From: Nocardia harenae NBRC 108248 | GTDB taxonomy: Bacteria; Actinomycetota; Actinomycetes; Mycobacteriales; Mycobacteriaceae | Length of the DNA stretch: 64,000 bases | Assembly (NCBI RefSeq): GCF_001612885.1 | Contig: NZ_BDBH01000017.1 | Span: 1-64,000, forward strand | Direction: 5' to 3' | Shown here: positions 24,697 through 33,144 of the stretch, one piece after another | Layout: each line of letters starts with the position of its first letter | Position numbering within the stretch: position 1 is the stretch's first letter | Notes under the pieces: generated by a model | The model's input: the letters and a program-made list of their open reading frames with translations, nothing else | Databases searched by the model: none | Told to the model about the DNA's origin: nothing | Position numbers and translations under genes: made by a program

Positions 24697-25457
24697 CCGA
24701 CTCGCTGCTGGTCGAGAAGCGGGACGCGATCACGCTGCTCACCGTGAACCGCCCGAAGGCGCGCAATGCCATCGACCTGGCGACCGCCCGCGCCATCGAG
24801 GCCGCGGTGGACGAGTTCGAGGCCGACGACACCGCCCGCGTGCTGGTCCTCACCGGCGCCGATGGCACCTTCAGCGCGGGCATGGACCTGATCGCCGCCG
24901 CGAAGGGCGAGATGCCGATCACCGAGAAGCGCGGCCCGCTCGGCATCACCGCCAAGCCGCCTGCCAAGCCGATGATCTCGGCGGTCGAGGGGTACGCGCT
25001 GGCCGGCGGCTTCGAGCTGGCCCTCGCCGGTGACCTGATCGTCGCCGCAGGCACCGCGCGCTTCGGGCTTCCCGAGGCCAAGCGCGGGCTGGTGGCCGCG
25101 GCGGGCGGCGTGCTCCGGCTGACCCAGCGGCTGCCGCGCCCGATCGTCGCCGAGCTCGCGCTCACCGGCAGGCAGATCTCGGCGCAGCGCCTCTACGACC
25201 TCGGGCTGCTGAACCGGGTGGTCGAGCCGGGCACCGCGCTCGAGGTCGCGCTGGAACTCGCGGCCGAGATCGTGGCGGCGGCGCCGCTCTCGGTGGCGGC
25301 GAGCAAGCGGATCATCGACGAGTCCCCGGACTGGTCGAGCGCAGAGGCCTTCGCCAAGCAGGGCGAGATCGCGCTGCCCGCGCTGATCTCCGCCGACGCC
25401 GCCGAGGGCGCGATCGCCTTCGCGCAGAAGCGCGAACCGGTCTGGCAGGGCCGCTGA
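24693..25457 (+). CDS. Enoyl-CoA hydratase/isomerase (crotonase) family protein
   Basis: A 254-residue crotonase. The oxyanion-hole segments are GTFSAGMDL and GYALAGGFELAL. The two Glu positions of hydratases appear as Glu in GGFEL and in LPEAKRGLVAAAGG. Coupling to the upstream thiolase-like gene (ATGA) suggests a shared CoA pathway. The substrate is not evident, and carnitine-racemase-like or hydratase roles are possible. Confidence 0.85.
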   Translation: MTDSLLVEKRDAITLLTVNRPKARNAIDLATARAIEAAVDEFEADDTARVLVLTGADGTFSAGMDLIAAAKGEMPITEKRGPLGITAKPPAKPMISAVEGYALAGGFELALAGDLIVAAGTARFGLPEAKRGLVAAAGGVLRLTQRLPRPIVAELALTGRQISAQRLYDLGLLNRVVEPGTALEVALELAAEIVAAAPLSVAASKRIIDESPDWSSAEAFAKQGEIALPALISADAAEGAIAFAQKREPVWQGR

Positions 25458-25460
25458 TCG

Positions 25461-26099
25461 GTGCCGGGCCAGGTCCGCGAGACGCAGGAGCAGCGCCGCA
25501 CCCGGATGCGGGCGCGGCTGCTCGACGCGACCGTGGCCAGCCTGGTCGAGGTCGGGTACGCGGGCACCACCACGCTGGAGGTGCAGAAGCGGGCCCAGGT
25601 GCCGCGCGGCACCCTGCAGCACCACTTCCCGACCAGGGCCGACCTGCTGGCCGGTGCGGTCGAGCATGTCGCGCTGCGCCGGATCGCCCAGCTGGAGACC
25701 GAGTTCGACGCGCTGCCCGACGGCGCGGACCGGCTCGCCCGCGCGGTCGACATGACCGTGCGCATGCTCTCCGGCCCGGAATTCCTGGCGGCGCTGGAGA
25801 TGTGGGTGGCCGCGCGCACCGACCCGGAGCTGCGCGCGGAGTTCCTGCCGCTGGAGGTCCGGCTCTTCGAGCAGATGCAGAGCCGGGTGCGCGAGGCGTT
25901 CCGCAGCGAGTTCCCGGACGACAGCCGGGTGCCGATCATCACCGAGTTCACCATCGAGATCGTCACCGGGCTGGCCATGCGGGCCATGCTCACCGGCGAC
26001 GTCGCGGGCAACCGGAAGATCCAGCGGCGCTGGGACACCGCCGTGCGGGTGCTGCTCGGCACCGCCGACCCGGCCTCGCTCGCCCCGCGCCGCGGCTGA
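25461..26099 (+). CDS. TetR/AcrR-family transcriptional regulator
   Basis: A 212-residue regulator with a GTG start 3 bases after the crotonase stop. The N-terminal helix-turn-helix is TTTLEVQKRAQVPRGTLQHHFPTRADLL at about residues 35-62. It is the third gene of the operon and probably represses it by binding the palindrome at 23129. Its end abuts the converging hydrolase gene with no gap. Confidence 0.88.
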   Translation: MPGQVRETQEQRRTRMRARLLDATVASLVEVGYAGTTTLEVQKRAQVPRGTLQHHFPTRADLLAGAVEHVALRRIAQLETEFDALPDGADRLARAVDMTVRMLSGPEFLAALEMWVAARTDPELRAEFLPLEVRLFEQMQSRVREAFRSEFPDDSRVPIITEFTIEIVTGLAMRAMLTGDVAGNRKIQRRWDTAVRVLLGTADPASLAPRRG

Positions 26100-26876
26100 T
26101 CAGCGCTGGTCGAGCAGGACCCGCGCGCACCCGGCCGGGTCGTCGTAGAACGGCGTGTGCCCGCTGCCCGGCAGCGTGATGTGCCTGGCGTTCGGCAGCA
26201 GCCGCCGCGCCTTCCGGCTCTGGGTGGCGTAGGTGAGCAGGATGTCCCGATTGCCCCAGGCCACCGTTACCGGGATCGCGGCGAGCGCGCCGAGTTGGCG
26301 CGGCCTCGCGTCGCGAAACGACTCGAGTGCCCCGGGGAAGCCGGGCGCGTTCACCGCGCCCCGCACGGTGGCGAGCGCGACCTCCGGCGTGACCTGCCAC
26401 GGCTTGCCGAAGACCAGCTCCAGGAAGGCGGTGCGCCCGGCCGGGTTGCCGAGCAGCGCGGGCAGTTTCGGCTCGATGGCCCGCGCGAGGCCGCGCGCCC
26501 GGCCCAGCGACTGCTGGCACCAGACCCGGCCCGCGGTGCCCCAGAAGCCGATGGGGGAGAAGGCCGTCACCGAGCGGGCGTGGCCGCGCGCGGCCACGTT
26601 CAGCGTGATCAGCCCGCCCATCGAGTTCCCGGCGAGGTGCGGCTGCTCCAGCCCCTCGGCGGCGATGAACGCGCCGAGCGCGTCGGTGAGCGTCTCGACG
26701 GTGGTCACCGGCAGCGGCTCGCTGCCGCCGAACCCGGGCAGATCCACCGCGATGACCTCGAACGATTCCGCCAGCCGGTCGAAGAGCGGCTCCCACACCT
26801 GCCAGCGGCTGCCGATGCCGTGCACCAGCACGAGCGGTTCGCCGGAGCCGACGCGGCGGTGGTTCAGCTTCACCAT
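26100..26876 (-). CDS. Alpha/beta-hydrolase
   Basis: A 258-residue hydrolase. LVHGIGS supplies the oxyanion hole, the nucleophile elbow is GNSMGG (Ser about 102), the acid is in AWGNRD near 215, and the base His in GSGHTPF near 240. There is no signal peptide. It belongs to the broad esterase/epoxide-hydrolase-like group and its substrate is unknown. It is divergent from a TetR gene, with the inverted repeat GCAACA-N13-TGTTGC between them. Confidence 0.82.
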   Translation of the reverse strand: MVKLNHRRVGSGEPLVLVHGIGSRWQVWEPLFDRLAESFEVIAVDLPGFGGSEPLPVTTVETLTDALGAFIAAEGLEQPHLAGNSMGGLITLNVAARGHARSVTAFSPIGFWGTAGRVWCQQSLGRARGLARAIEPKLPALLGNPAGRTAFLELVFGKPWQVTPEVALATVRGAVNAPGFPGALESFRDARPRQLGALAAIPVTVAWGNRDILLTYATQSRKARRLLPNARHITLPGSGHTPFYDDPAGCARVLLDQR

Positions 26877-26901
26877 GGCCGGAACCCTAGCCCATTGCGA
26901 G

Positions 26902-26926
26902 GCAACAAATGGTCAATTACTGTTGC
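26902..26926. promoter_or_regulatory. Candidate TetR operator GCAACA-N13-TGTTGC
   Basis: A 25-bp inverted repeat with 6-base perfect arms in the 94-bp divergent region between the hydrolase and the TetR gene. Its position suits control of both. Confidence 0.5.
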
Positions 26927-26970
26927 TCTATGTCTTCAGCAGAGCAGGTGGCGGTCCCGCGCGGGGCGGC

Positions 26971-27558
26971 GTGAGCTTCGCGCTGCTGGAGGAGCCGGGC
27001 ACCGGGCGCGATCCGGTGACCGCTCGCATCCTGGACGCGGCGCTGGCCGAGCTCGGCGACCACGGGCTGCGCCGGGTCTCGGTGGAGGACATCCGGCGCC
27101 GCGCGAAGGTCGACCGCACCACCGTGTACCGCCGCTTCGGCACCAAGGACGAGCTCATCGCCGCCGCGCTGCAGCGCTGGATCCTGCGCGTGCTGAGGGA
27201 GATCGCCGCCGAGGTCGCGAACCGTCCGACTGTGGGGGAGCGGCTGGTGGAGGGGTTCGTACGCGCGGTGCTGCTGGTCCGCACCGACTCGCTGATCGGC
27301 AGGCTGCTGCGCAGCGAGCCGGAGACCTTCCTGCCGCACCTCACCACCGAGGGCGCGCCCATCCTGCGCGCCTGCCGGGAATTCCTGGTCGCCCAGTGCC
27401 GCGCGCTGCGCCCGGACTTCGAGGCCGACGCCGCCGCCGAGATCGCGCTGCGGCTGGCCCAGTCCGCCGTGCTCACCCCGGACGGCTGGTCGGACCTGCG
27501 CGACGAGGCCGCGCTGCGCGCCTTCGCCACTCGCTACCTCGGTCCGCTCACCCGGTGA
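26971..27558 (+). CDS. TetR/AcrR-family transcriptional regulator
   Basis: A 195-residue regulator with a GTG start at 26971, chosen because upstream residues look non-coding. The helix-turn-helix is RVSVEDIRRRAKVDRTTVYRRFGTKDELI at about residues 30-60. The C-terminal domain resembles TetR_C groups with a short ligand pocket. It probably regulates the divergent hydrolase. Confidence 0.85.
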   Translation: MSFALLEEPGTGRDPVTARILDAALAELGDHGLRRVSVEDIRRRAKVDRTTVYRRFGTKDELIAAALQRWILRVLREIAAEVANRPTVGERLVEGFVRAVLLVRTDSLIGRLLRSEPETFLPHLTTEGAPILRACREFLVAQCRALRPDFEADAAAEIALRLAQSAVLTPDGWSDLRDEAALRAFATRYLGPLTR

Positions 27559-27633
27559 CCGCGGGGGCTGGTGCCCGGCGTCGCCCGTGCGGCATGATCC
27601 GCAGCGAAAGCACACGCAGAGGGAAGGATTCGG

Positions 27634-27960
27634 GTGCGGAAAACCCTGATCGTCGCGGCACTGATCGCGCTGCCGGTACTCGCGGGCTGCGGCGGGGCGG
27701 ACGAGCCGCAGCTGACCGCCGCCGACCTCTCGAAGTCGCTGCAGGACAAGGGCCTCAGGGACGCGGCGCTGGCCGACTGCGCGGCCAGGGTCTTCGTCGA
27801 CGCGGGCATCTCGCAGGCCGGGCTGCGCACGCTGATCAGCGACGACCAGGCCGCCGTGCAGTCCGATCCGGAGAACATGGGAATGAGCGCCGACGACGCC
27901 GCCAAGTCGCGCGAGGCGCGCGGCAAGATCGGCACCGAGTGCGTGGCCGGAGCGCGCTGA
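27634..27960 (+). CDS. Small lipoprotein, unknown function
   Basis: A 108-residue protein with a GTG start and a GGGAAGGA ribosome binding site. The signal ends in the lipobox LAGC (Cys about 19). The mature part of about 90 residues is helical and has two further Cys that could form a disulfide (DCAARVF and ECVAGA). I do not recognise a named family; similar small lipoproteins are common in Nocardia. Confidence 0.7.
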   Translation: MRKTLIVAALIALPVLAGCGGADEPQLTAADLSKSLQDKGLRDAALADCAARVFVDAGISQAGLRTLISDDQAAVQSDPENMGMSADDAAKSREARGKIGTECVAGAR

Positions 27961-28027
27961 AAACCGGATTCCGATCCGCCTGACCGCAATGGGTGAGGCG
28001 GCGGCCGGGCTCGGTCATCGTTGGGCC

Positions 28028-29236
28028 ATGACCTCCACCCAGTCGCAGCAGACCACAGACGCCGAACTCGACCGGATCTTCCAGCCGATCTTCGCGCGGA
28101 TCGCCGATGGCGCGGTCGAGCGCGAAGTGGACCGCAGACTGGTGTACGACGAGGTGGCGCAGCTGCGCGCCGCCCGCTTCGGCGCGCTGCGCGCCCCGGT
28201 GGAGTCCGGCGGCTACGGCGCGAGCGTGCGGCAGCTGTTCCGGCTGCTCATCGACCTGGCCGCGGCGGAGTCGAACCTGCCGCAGGCACTGCGGGTGCAC
28301 TTCGTCTTCGTCGAGGACCAGCTGATCGCCGAGGCGGGGGAGGTGCGGGACGAGTGGCTGCGCAGGATCGGCGAGGGGACGCTGGTCGGCAATGCCATCA
28401 CCGAGCCGGGCGTCGGCGCGGTGGATCGCTACCAGACCCGGCTCACGAAGCGCGGCGACGACTGGGTGCTGGACGGCACCAAGTACTACAGCACCGGCTC
28501 GCTCTACGCCGATCACATCCTGGTCGCCGCCGACCGGGACGGCGAGCGGCTCGGCATCCTGGTCGACGCCGATGCCGACGGCGTGCGCAGGCACGACGAC
28601 TGGGACGGCTTCGGGCAGCGGCTCACCGCCAGCGGCACCACCGAGTTCAGCGGGGTCGTCGTCCCGGCGGACCGGATTCTCGGCCCCGGCTACGGCAACC
28701 CCGGCGCTACCTACTCCACCGGCTACCTGCAGCTCTTCCAGCTCGCGGTGCTGGCCGGGATCGCCGCCCGGGCCGAGGCCGACACCCGCGAATGGGTGGC
28801 CCGTCGCACCCGCGGCTACACCCACTCCGCCGGTGACCTGCCCCGCCACGACCCGCTGGTGCAGCAGGTGATCGGCAAACTCTCCGCCGCCGCCTTCACC
28901 GCCCGCGCCGCCGTGCTCGCCGTCGCCGACGAGCTGGACCGGGTGCTCGCGGCGGGCGCCACCGACGAGCGCGACCTGGTGGCCGTCGAGCTCGCCGCCG
29001 CGCAGGCGCAGATCGGCGTCATCGAGACCGTGCTGCCCGCCACCTCGCTGCTCTTCGAGGTCGGCGGCGCCTCGATCACCTCGGAGAAGCTCCGGCTGGA
29101 CCGGCACTGGCGCAATGCCCGCACCATCTCGGTGCACAACCCGGCCATCCAGAAGGCCCGCGCCATCGGCGACCACCTGCTGAACGGCGCCGAGCTGCCC
29201 TTCGCCTGGAGCGCGGGCGAGCGGAAACCCGCCTGA
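28028..29236 (+). CDS. SfnB/DszC-family acyl-CoA dehydrogenase-like flavoprotein monooxygenase
   Basis: A 402-residue protein with the acyl-CoA dehydrogenase fold, but the class that uses FMNH2 and O2 (SfnB, DszC) rather than acyl-CoA. It has VGNAITEPGVGAVDRYQTRLTKRGDDWVLDGTKYYSTG in the middle domain and FEVGGASITSEKLRLDRHWRNARTISVHNPA at the end. The final RNARTISVHNP motif is typical of the DszC/SfnB group. No ribosome binding site is obvious. It opens a cluster with SfnG-like, StyA-like and flavin reductase genes, which supports a role in organosulfur oxidation. Confidence 0.8.
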   Translation: MTSTQSQQTTDAELDRIFQPIFARIADGAVEREVDRRLVYDEVAQLRAARFGALRAPVESGGYGASVRQLFRLLIDLAAAESNLPQALRVHFVFVEDQLIAEAGEVRDEWLRRIGEGTLVGNAITEPGVGAVDRYQTRLTKRGDDWVLDGTKYYSTGSLYADHILVAADRDGERLGILVDADADGVRRHDDWDGFGQRLTASGTTEFSGVVVPADRILGPGYGNPGATYSTGYLQLFQLAVLAGIAARAEADTREWVARRTRGYTHSAGDLPRHDPLVQQVIGKLSAAAFTARAAVLAVADELDRVLAAGATDERDLVAVELAAAQAQIGVIETVLPATSLLFEVGGASITSEKLRLDRHWRNARTISVHNPAIQKARAIGDHLLNGAELPFAWSAGERKPA

Positions 29237-29249
29237 CCGCGCGCCGCGC

Positions 29250-29738
29250 TCAGTCGCCGAGCGAGGCGACGAAAACCGCCGCCAGCTCCTCCAGCCCGGC
29301 CCGATCGACCTCGTCGAATCGGCCGGGCTTCGGGCTGTCCAGATCCAGCACCCCCAGCACCGCGCCCCCGCGCCGCAGCGGAATCACGATCTCCGACCGG
29401 CTGTCCGCGTCGCAGGCGATGTGCCCGGGGAAGGCGTGCACATCCGGCACGACCTGCGTCTCCCCGCTCGCCGCCGCGGCCCCGCAGACCCCGCGCCCCC
29501 ACGCGATCCGCACACACGCGGGCTTCCCCTGAAATGGTCCGACCACCAGTTCCGCACCCCGGGTGAAATAGAAACCGGCCCAATTCAGATCCGGGAGGGC
29601 GTGGAATATCAACGCCGCGAGATTCGCGGAATTGGCCACCCGGTCGGTTTCCCCGGCGAGCAGCGATTCGGCCTGTTCCCGCAGCTGACGGTACTGTTCG
29701 GCCCGGCCGCCGCTGAGCTCGGTGATATCGAACGACAT
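29250..29738 (-). CDS. msrC: GAF-domain free methionine-(R)-sulfoxide reductase
   Basis: A 162-residue GAF protein. It has the fRMsr signature blocks NWAGFYF, GPFQGKPACVRI, GRGVCG, DVHAFPGHIACD and SEIVIPL, with the three active cysteines in PAC, GVCG and IACD. It reduces free methionine-R-sulfoxide using thioredoxin. It is the only minus-strand gene in the organosulfur block. The start ATG is at 29738, and longer frames add unrelated sequence. Confidence 0.9.
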   Translation of the reverse strand: MSFDITELSGGRAEQYRQLREQAESLLAGETDRVANSANLAALIFHALPDLNWAGFYFTRGAELVVGPFQGKPACVRIAWGRGVCGAAAASGETQVVPDVHAFPGHIACDADSRSEIVIPLRRGGAVLGVLDLDSPKPGRFDEVDRAGLEELAAVFVASLGD

Positions 29739-29835
29739 ACCGCCGATGGTAGGGCTACCGCCGGGCAATAGCCGGAATCCATTCTCTCTGATCGCAATAC
29801 TCCAGTGCCGTGCGCGCCGCCCGCACCATTCGGAT

Positions 29836-31218
29836 ATGACATCGACTACCTCCACCATCCGCAGCGCGGCCATCGTCGGCGCCGGACAGACCGGTGTCAC
29901 GGCGGCACTCGGCCTGCTCGACGCCGGGTTCGACGTGACCCTGTACAGCGACAGAGACCAGCGCGCGCTGCGCGACGACGTCCCGGCCACCGGCACCGCG
30001 CTGGAGTTCGGCGAGGTGCAGCAGGCCGAATCCGCGCTCGGGCTGGACAGCTACACCGGCCGCGCGCCCCGGCACACCGGGCTCAGCGTGCGCATCGCCG
30101 GCCCCGGCCCGGATCGCCCCGAGCTCATCGGCTTCGACGGCACCTTCGACGGCTACGTCGGCGTCGCGGTCGACACCAGGCTCAAGGCCGACGAGCGGCT
30201 CACCGAGTTCCGGAGCAGGGGCGGCACCTTCGTGGTCGAGGCGGTGACCCCGGAGGCGCTGGACGGCATCGCCGCGAAGCACGACCTCACCCTGGTCGCC
30301 ACCGGCAAGGCCGGGCTCGTCGACCTCTTCCCGGTGGACAGCGCCCGGACCGTCTACGACGAGCCGCAGCGCAGCCTGCTCGCGCTCACCGTCGGCGGGC
30401 TCGGCGCCGGGCGCGAGGTCTTCGCGCACCGCAGCCCGGCCGGCGGCGCGCACAGCCTCTTCTCCATCGTCGCCGACCAGGGCGAGGTCTGGTGGGGGCC
30501 GTACCTGCACAAGGACGTCGGCTGGACCTGGGCCTTCATCGGCTGGGCGCGGCCGGGCAGCGACTGGGAGCAGCGCTTCGCCGCCGCCGACTCCGCCGAG
30601 TCCGCGCACCGCATCGTGCAGCAGCTCTACCGCGACTACCTCGAATGGGATCTGCCCGAGGTGCTCGCCACCCGGCACCTGAGCGAGGACCCGCACTCGT
30701 GGCTCAGGGGCGCCGTGCGCCCGGTGGTGCGCGAGGGCGTCGGGTACACCGCGAGCGGCCACGCCGTCGGCGCGCTCGGCGACACCGCGGTGGCGCACGA
30801 CCCGGTGGCCGGGCAGGGCGCGCAGGGCGGGCTGGTGCAGGCGCAGCGGCTGGTCGCCGCGGCCGCCGTGCACGACGGGCCGTTCGACGCCGCCTGGCTG
30901 GGCGCGCGGTACGCGGAGTTCCTCGCCTACCGCGCCGAGGCCGCCGCCAAGGTGACCCGGCTCTTCCTCAGCGACCCGGAGTTCGGCGAGATCGGCAATG
31001 CCTTCTTCGCCGCCGCCGCGGTACACCCCAGGTTCGCCTCGGCGCTGGTCGGGCTGCTGCACCGGCCGCAGCCCTTCGCCGAGATCGAGTCCGTCGACGA
31101 TGCCCTCGCCTACATCTCCCTGATCACCGGCGAGGACGCGGGCGAACTGCTGGCGAAGTTCGCCCCCGCGGGCCGCTTCGCGCGCTCGGAGTACCAGGCC
31201 GACGCCGTCCCGGCCTGA
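29836..31218 (+). CDS. StyA-like FAD-dependent styrene/indole monooxygenase family protein
   Basis: A 460-residue two-component-type FAD monooxygenase. It has GxGxxG in AIVGAGQTGVTAALGLLDAGFDVTLYSD and STYA-family features (LVATGKAGL, TVYDEPQR, GEVWWGPYLHKDVGW, GDTAVAHDPVAGQGAQGGLVQAQ). Such enzymes take reduced FAD from a separate flavin reductase and epoxidise alkenes or sulfoxidise thioethers. The flavin reductase at 33137 could serve. It is slightly longer than typical StyA (about 415). Confidence 0.85.
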   Translation: MTSTTSTIRSAAIVGAGQTGVTAALGLLDAGFDVTLYSDRDQRALRDDVPATGTALEFGEVQQAESALGLDSYTGRAPRHTGLSVRIAGPGPDRPELIGFDGTFDGYVGVAVDTRLKADERLTEFRSRGGTFVVEAVTPEALDGIAAKHDLTLVATGKAGLVDLFPVDSARTVYDEPQRSLLALTVGGLGAGREVFAHRSPAGGAHSLFSIVADQGEVWWGPYLHKDVGWTWAFIGWARPGSDWEQRFAAADSAESAHRIVQQLYRDYLEWDLPEVLATRHLSEDPHSWLRGAVRPVVREGVGYTASGHAVGALGDTAVAHDPVAGQGAQGGLVQAQRLVAAAAVHDGPFDAAWLGARYAEFLAYRAEAAAKVTRLFLSDPEFGEIGNAFFAAAAVHPRFASALVGLLHRPQPFAEIESVDDALAYISLITGEDAGELLAKFAPAGRFARSEYQADAVPA

Positions 31219-31352
31219 CGTTACGCCCCCGCCTCGGGCATCGATGGCACCGCCGATCGGATCGCGGGGATTCAAACCCTCGGCCGATCCGGTCGCCGGT
31301 GCTGACATGGAAGACGACCCCGGCCGGGCGCGGCCGACGCTAGGAGACACGT

Positions 31353-32465
31353 ATGACCACCGAGAAGATCGCCGAGCAGATCCGGTTCGCCTACTGGGTG
31401 CCCAATGTCAGCGGGGGGCTGGTCACCAGCGACATCGAGCAGCGCACCAGCTGGGATTTCGAGTACAACAGGAAGCTCGCGCAGACCGCGGAGAACAACG
31501 GCTTCGACTACGCGCTCTCCCAGGTGCGCTACACCGCCTCCTACGGCGCCGAGTTCCAGCACGAATCCACCTCGTTCAGCCTGGCGCTGCTCGGCGCCAC
31601 CGAGCGGCTCAAGGTGATCGCCGCCGTGCACCCCGGGCTCTGGCACCCGGCGGTGCTCGCCAAGTTCGGCGCCACCGCCGACCATCTCTCCAACGGCCGG
31701 TTCGCCATCAATGTGGTCTCCGGCTGGTTCGCAGGCGAGTTCAAGGCGCTCGGCGAGCCGTGGCTGGAGCACGACGAGCGGTACCGCCGCAGTGGCGAGT
31801 TCCTCGAGGTGATCCGCAAGATCTGGACCGAGGACGAGGTGAACTACGGCGGCGATTTCTACCGCATCCGCGATTTCACCCTCAAGCCCAAGCCGCTGAA
31901 CACCCCCGAGCGCCCGAACCCGGAGCTCTTCCAGGGCGGAAACTCCAGCGCGGCCCGCCGCAACGGCGGCTACTACGCCGACTGGTACTTCTCCAACGGC
32001 AAGGATTTCGACGGCGTCATCGAGCAGCTCACCGACGTGCGCGGGCACGCCCGCGAGCGGAACCGCGAGGTGAACTTCGGGCTGAACGGCTTCATCATCG
32101 CCCGCGACACCGAGAAGGAGGCCCGCGAGACGCTGCGCGAGATCATCGCCAAGGCGAACAAACCCGCGGTCGAGGGCTTCCGGGAGGCCGTGCAGCAGGC
32201 GGGCGCCGCCACCGGCGATCGCAAGGGCATGTGGGCCGACTCCACCTTCGAGGACCTGGTCCAGTACAACGACGGCTTCCGCACCCAGCTCATCGGCACG
32301 CCGGAGCAGGTCGCGGAGCGCATCGTCGCCTACCGGAAGCTCGGCGTCGACCTGATCCTCGGCGGCTTCCTGCACTTCCAAGAGGAGATCGAGTACTTCG
32401 GCGCGCGCGTGCTCCCGCTGGTGCGCGAGCTGGAGGCCGCCGAGCAGCCGGTCGCGGTCAGCTGA
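31353..32465 (+). CDS. sfnG: FMN-dependent dimethylsulfone monooxygenase (SfnG-like)
   Basis: A 370-residue luciferase-like TIM-barrel enzyme. It closely follows the SfnG pattern: FAYWVPNVSGGLV, QRTSWDFEYNRKLAQ, INVVSGWFAGEFKALGEPWLEHDERYRRS, and FEDLVQYNDGFRTQLIGTPEQVAERIV. SfnG uses FMNH2 and O2 to turn dimethylsulfone into methanesulfinate and formaldehyde. The stop overlaps a 55-codon ORF (TGATG), which then overlaps an FMN reductase gene. This implies one operon supplying reduced flavin. Confidence 0.9.
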   Translation: MTTEKIAEQIRFAYWVPNVSGGLVTSDIEQRTSWDFEYNRKLAQTAENNGFDYALSQVRYTASYGAEFQHESTSFSLALLGATERLKVIAAVHPGLWHPAVLAKFGATADHLSNGRFAINVVSGWFAGEFKALGEPWLEHDERYRRSGEFLEVIRKIWTEDEVNYGGDFYRIRDFTLKPKPLNTPERPNPELFQGGNSSAARRNGGYYADWYFSNGKDFDGVIEQLTDVRGHARERNREVNFGLNGFIIARDTEKEARETLREIIAKANKPAVEGFREAVQQAGAATGDRKGMWADSTFEDLVQYNDGFRTQLIGTPEQVAERIVAYRKLGVDLILGGFLHFQEEIEYFGARVLPLVRELEAAEQPVAVS

Positions 32466-32632
32466 TGTCCGCGGTCGCCGCCGACCGGATCGACCACTTC
32501 CGGCGCACTGCGCGCACGCACACCCGGCACGACGTGCGGTGGAAGTATCAGCACATCGGCCGTGCCCCGCTGCGGGGCACGCCGCCACCGCTGCACGGCG
32601 TCATCCGGAACGTGCGGAAGGAGAGGACATGA
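32465..32632 (+). CDS. Small coupled ORF between SfnG-like and FMN reductase genes
   Basis: A 55-codon ORF starting inside the SfnG stop (TGATG) and ending inside the FMN reductase start (ATGA). Third codon positions are overwhelmingly G or C, as in true genes here. The product is basic and rich in Arg and His (for example FRRTARTHTRHDVRWKYQHIG), with no signal peptide. I do not recognise a family. Junction geometry and codon use favour a real gene; it could also be a spacer translated only for coupling. Confidence 0.5.
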   Translation: MSAVAADRIDHFRRTARTHTRHDVRWKYQHIGRAPLRGTPPPLHGVIRNVRKERT

Positions 32633-33144
32633 CAGTCACCGTCGTGGTCGGCAACCCCAAGCCGGCCTCGCGCACCCTGACCGCCGCGACCCTGCTGGCC
32701 AAGGGGCTGCGACCGGGCGAGGAGCCCGCCGTGGTCGACCTGATCGAGTTCGGCGCGGGGCTGCTCGGCTGGGGCGATCCCGCGGTCACCGCCGCCAAGG
32801 AGCGGGTAGCCGCCTCCGATCTGGTGATCGTCGCCAGCCCGACCTTCAAAGCCACCTACACCGGGCTGCTCAAGCTCTTCCTCGAGCAGTTCGACGGCGG
32901 CACCGGCCTGGCCGGTGTAGTCGCCGTCCCGCTCATGCTCGGCGCCGGGCCCGCCCACGCGCTCGCCCCGGACCTGCTGCTCAAGCCGGTACTGACCGAG
33001 ATCGGCGCGACCACCGCGCTACCCGGGCTCTACCTCGCCGACCGCACCTTCGCCGAGGACGGAGTCCTGACCGCGTACACCGAGCGCTGGCGGCCGGTGG
33101 TCGACGCGCTCATCCTCGGCACGGGAGCGGCGAATCATGCATGA
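32629..33144 (+). CDS. NADPH-dependent FMN reductase (MsuE/SsuE-like)
   Basis: A 171-residue flavodoxin-fold reductase. It has the N-terminal GNPKPASRTL, the SPTFKATYTGLLKLFLEQFD segment typical of SsuE/MsuE, and PLMLGAGPAHALAPD. It provides FMNH2 to partner oxygenases such as the SfnG-like enzyme immediately upstream. AGGAGAGG precedes the ATG. It overlaps the next gene by 8 bases. Confidence 0.85.
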   Translation: MTVTVVVGNPKPASRTLTAATLLAKGLRPGEEPAVVDLIEFGAGLLGWGDPAVTAAKERVAASDLVIVASPTFKATYTGLLKLFLEQFDGGTGLAGVVAVPLMLGAGPAHALAPDLLLKPVLTEIGATTALPGLYLADRTFAEDGVLTAYTERWRPVVDALILGTGAANHA

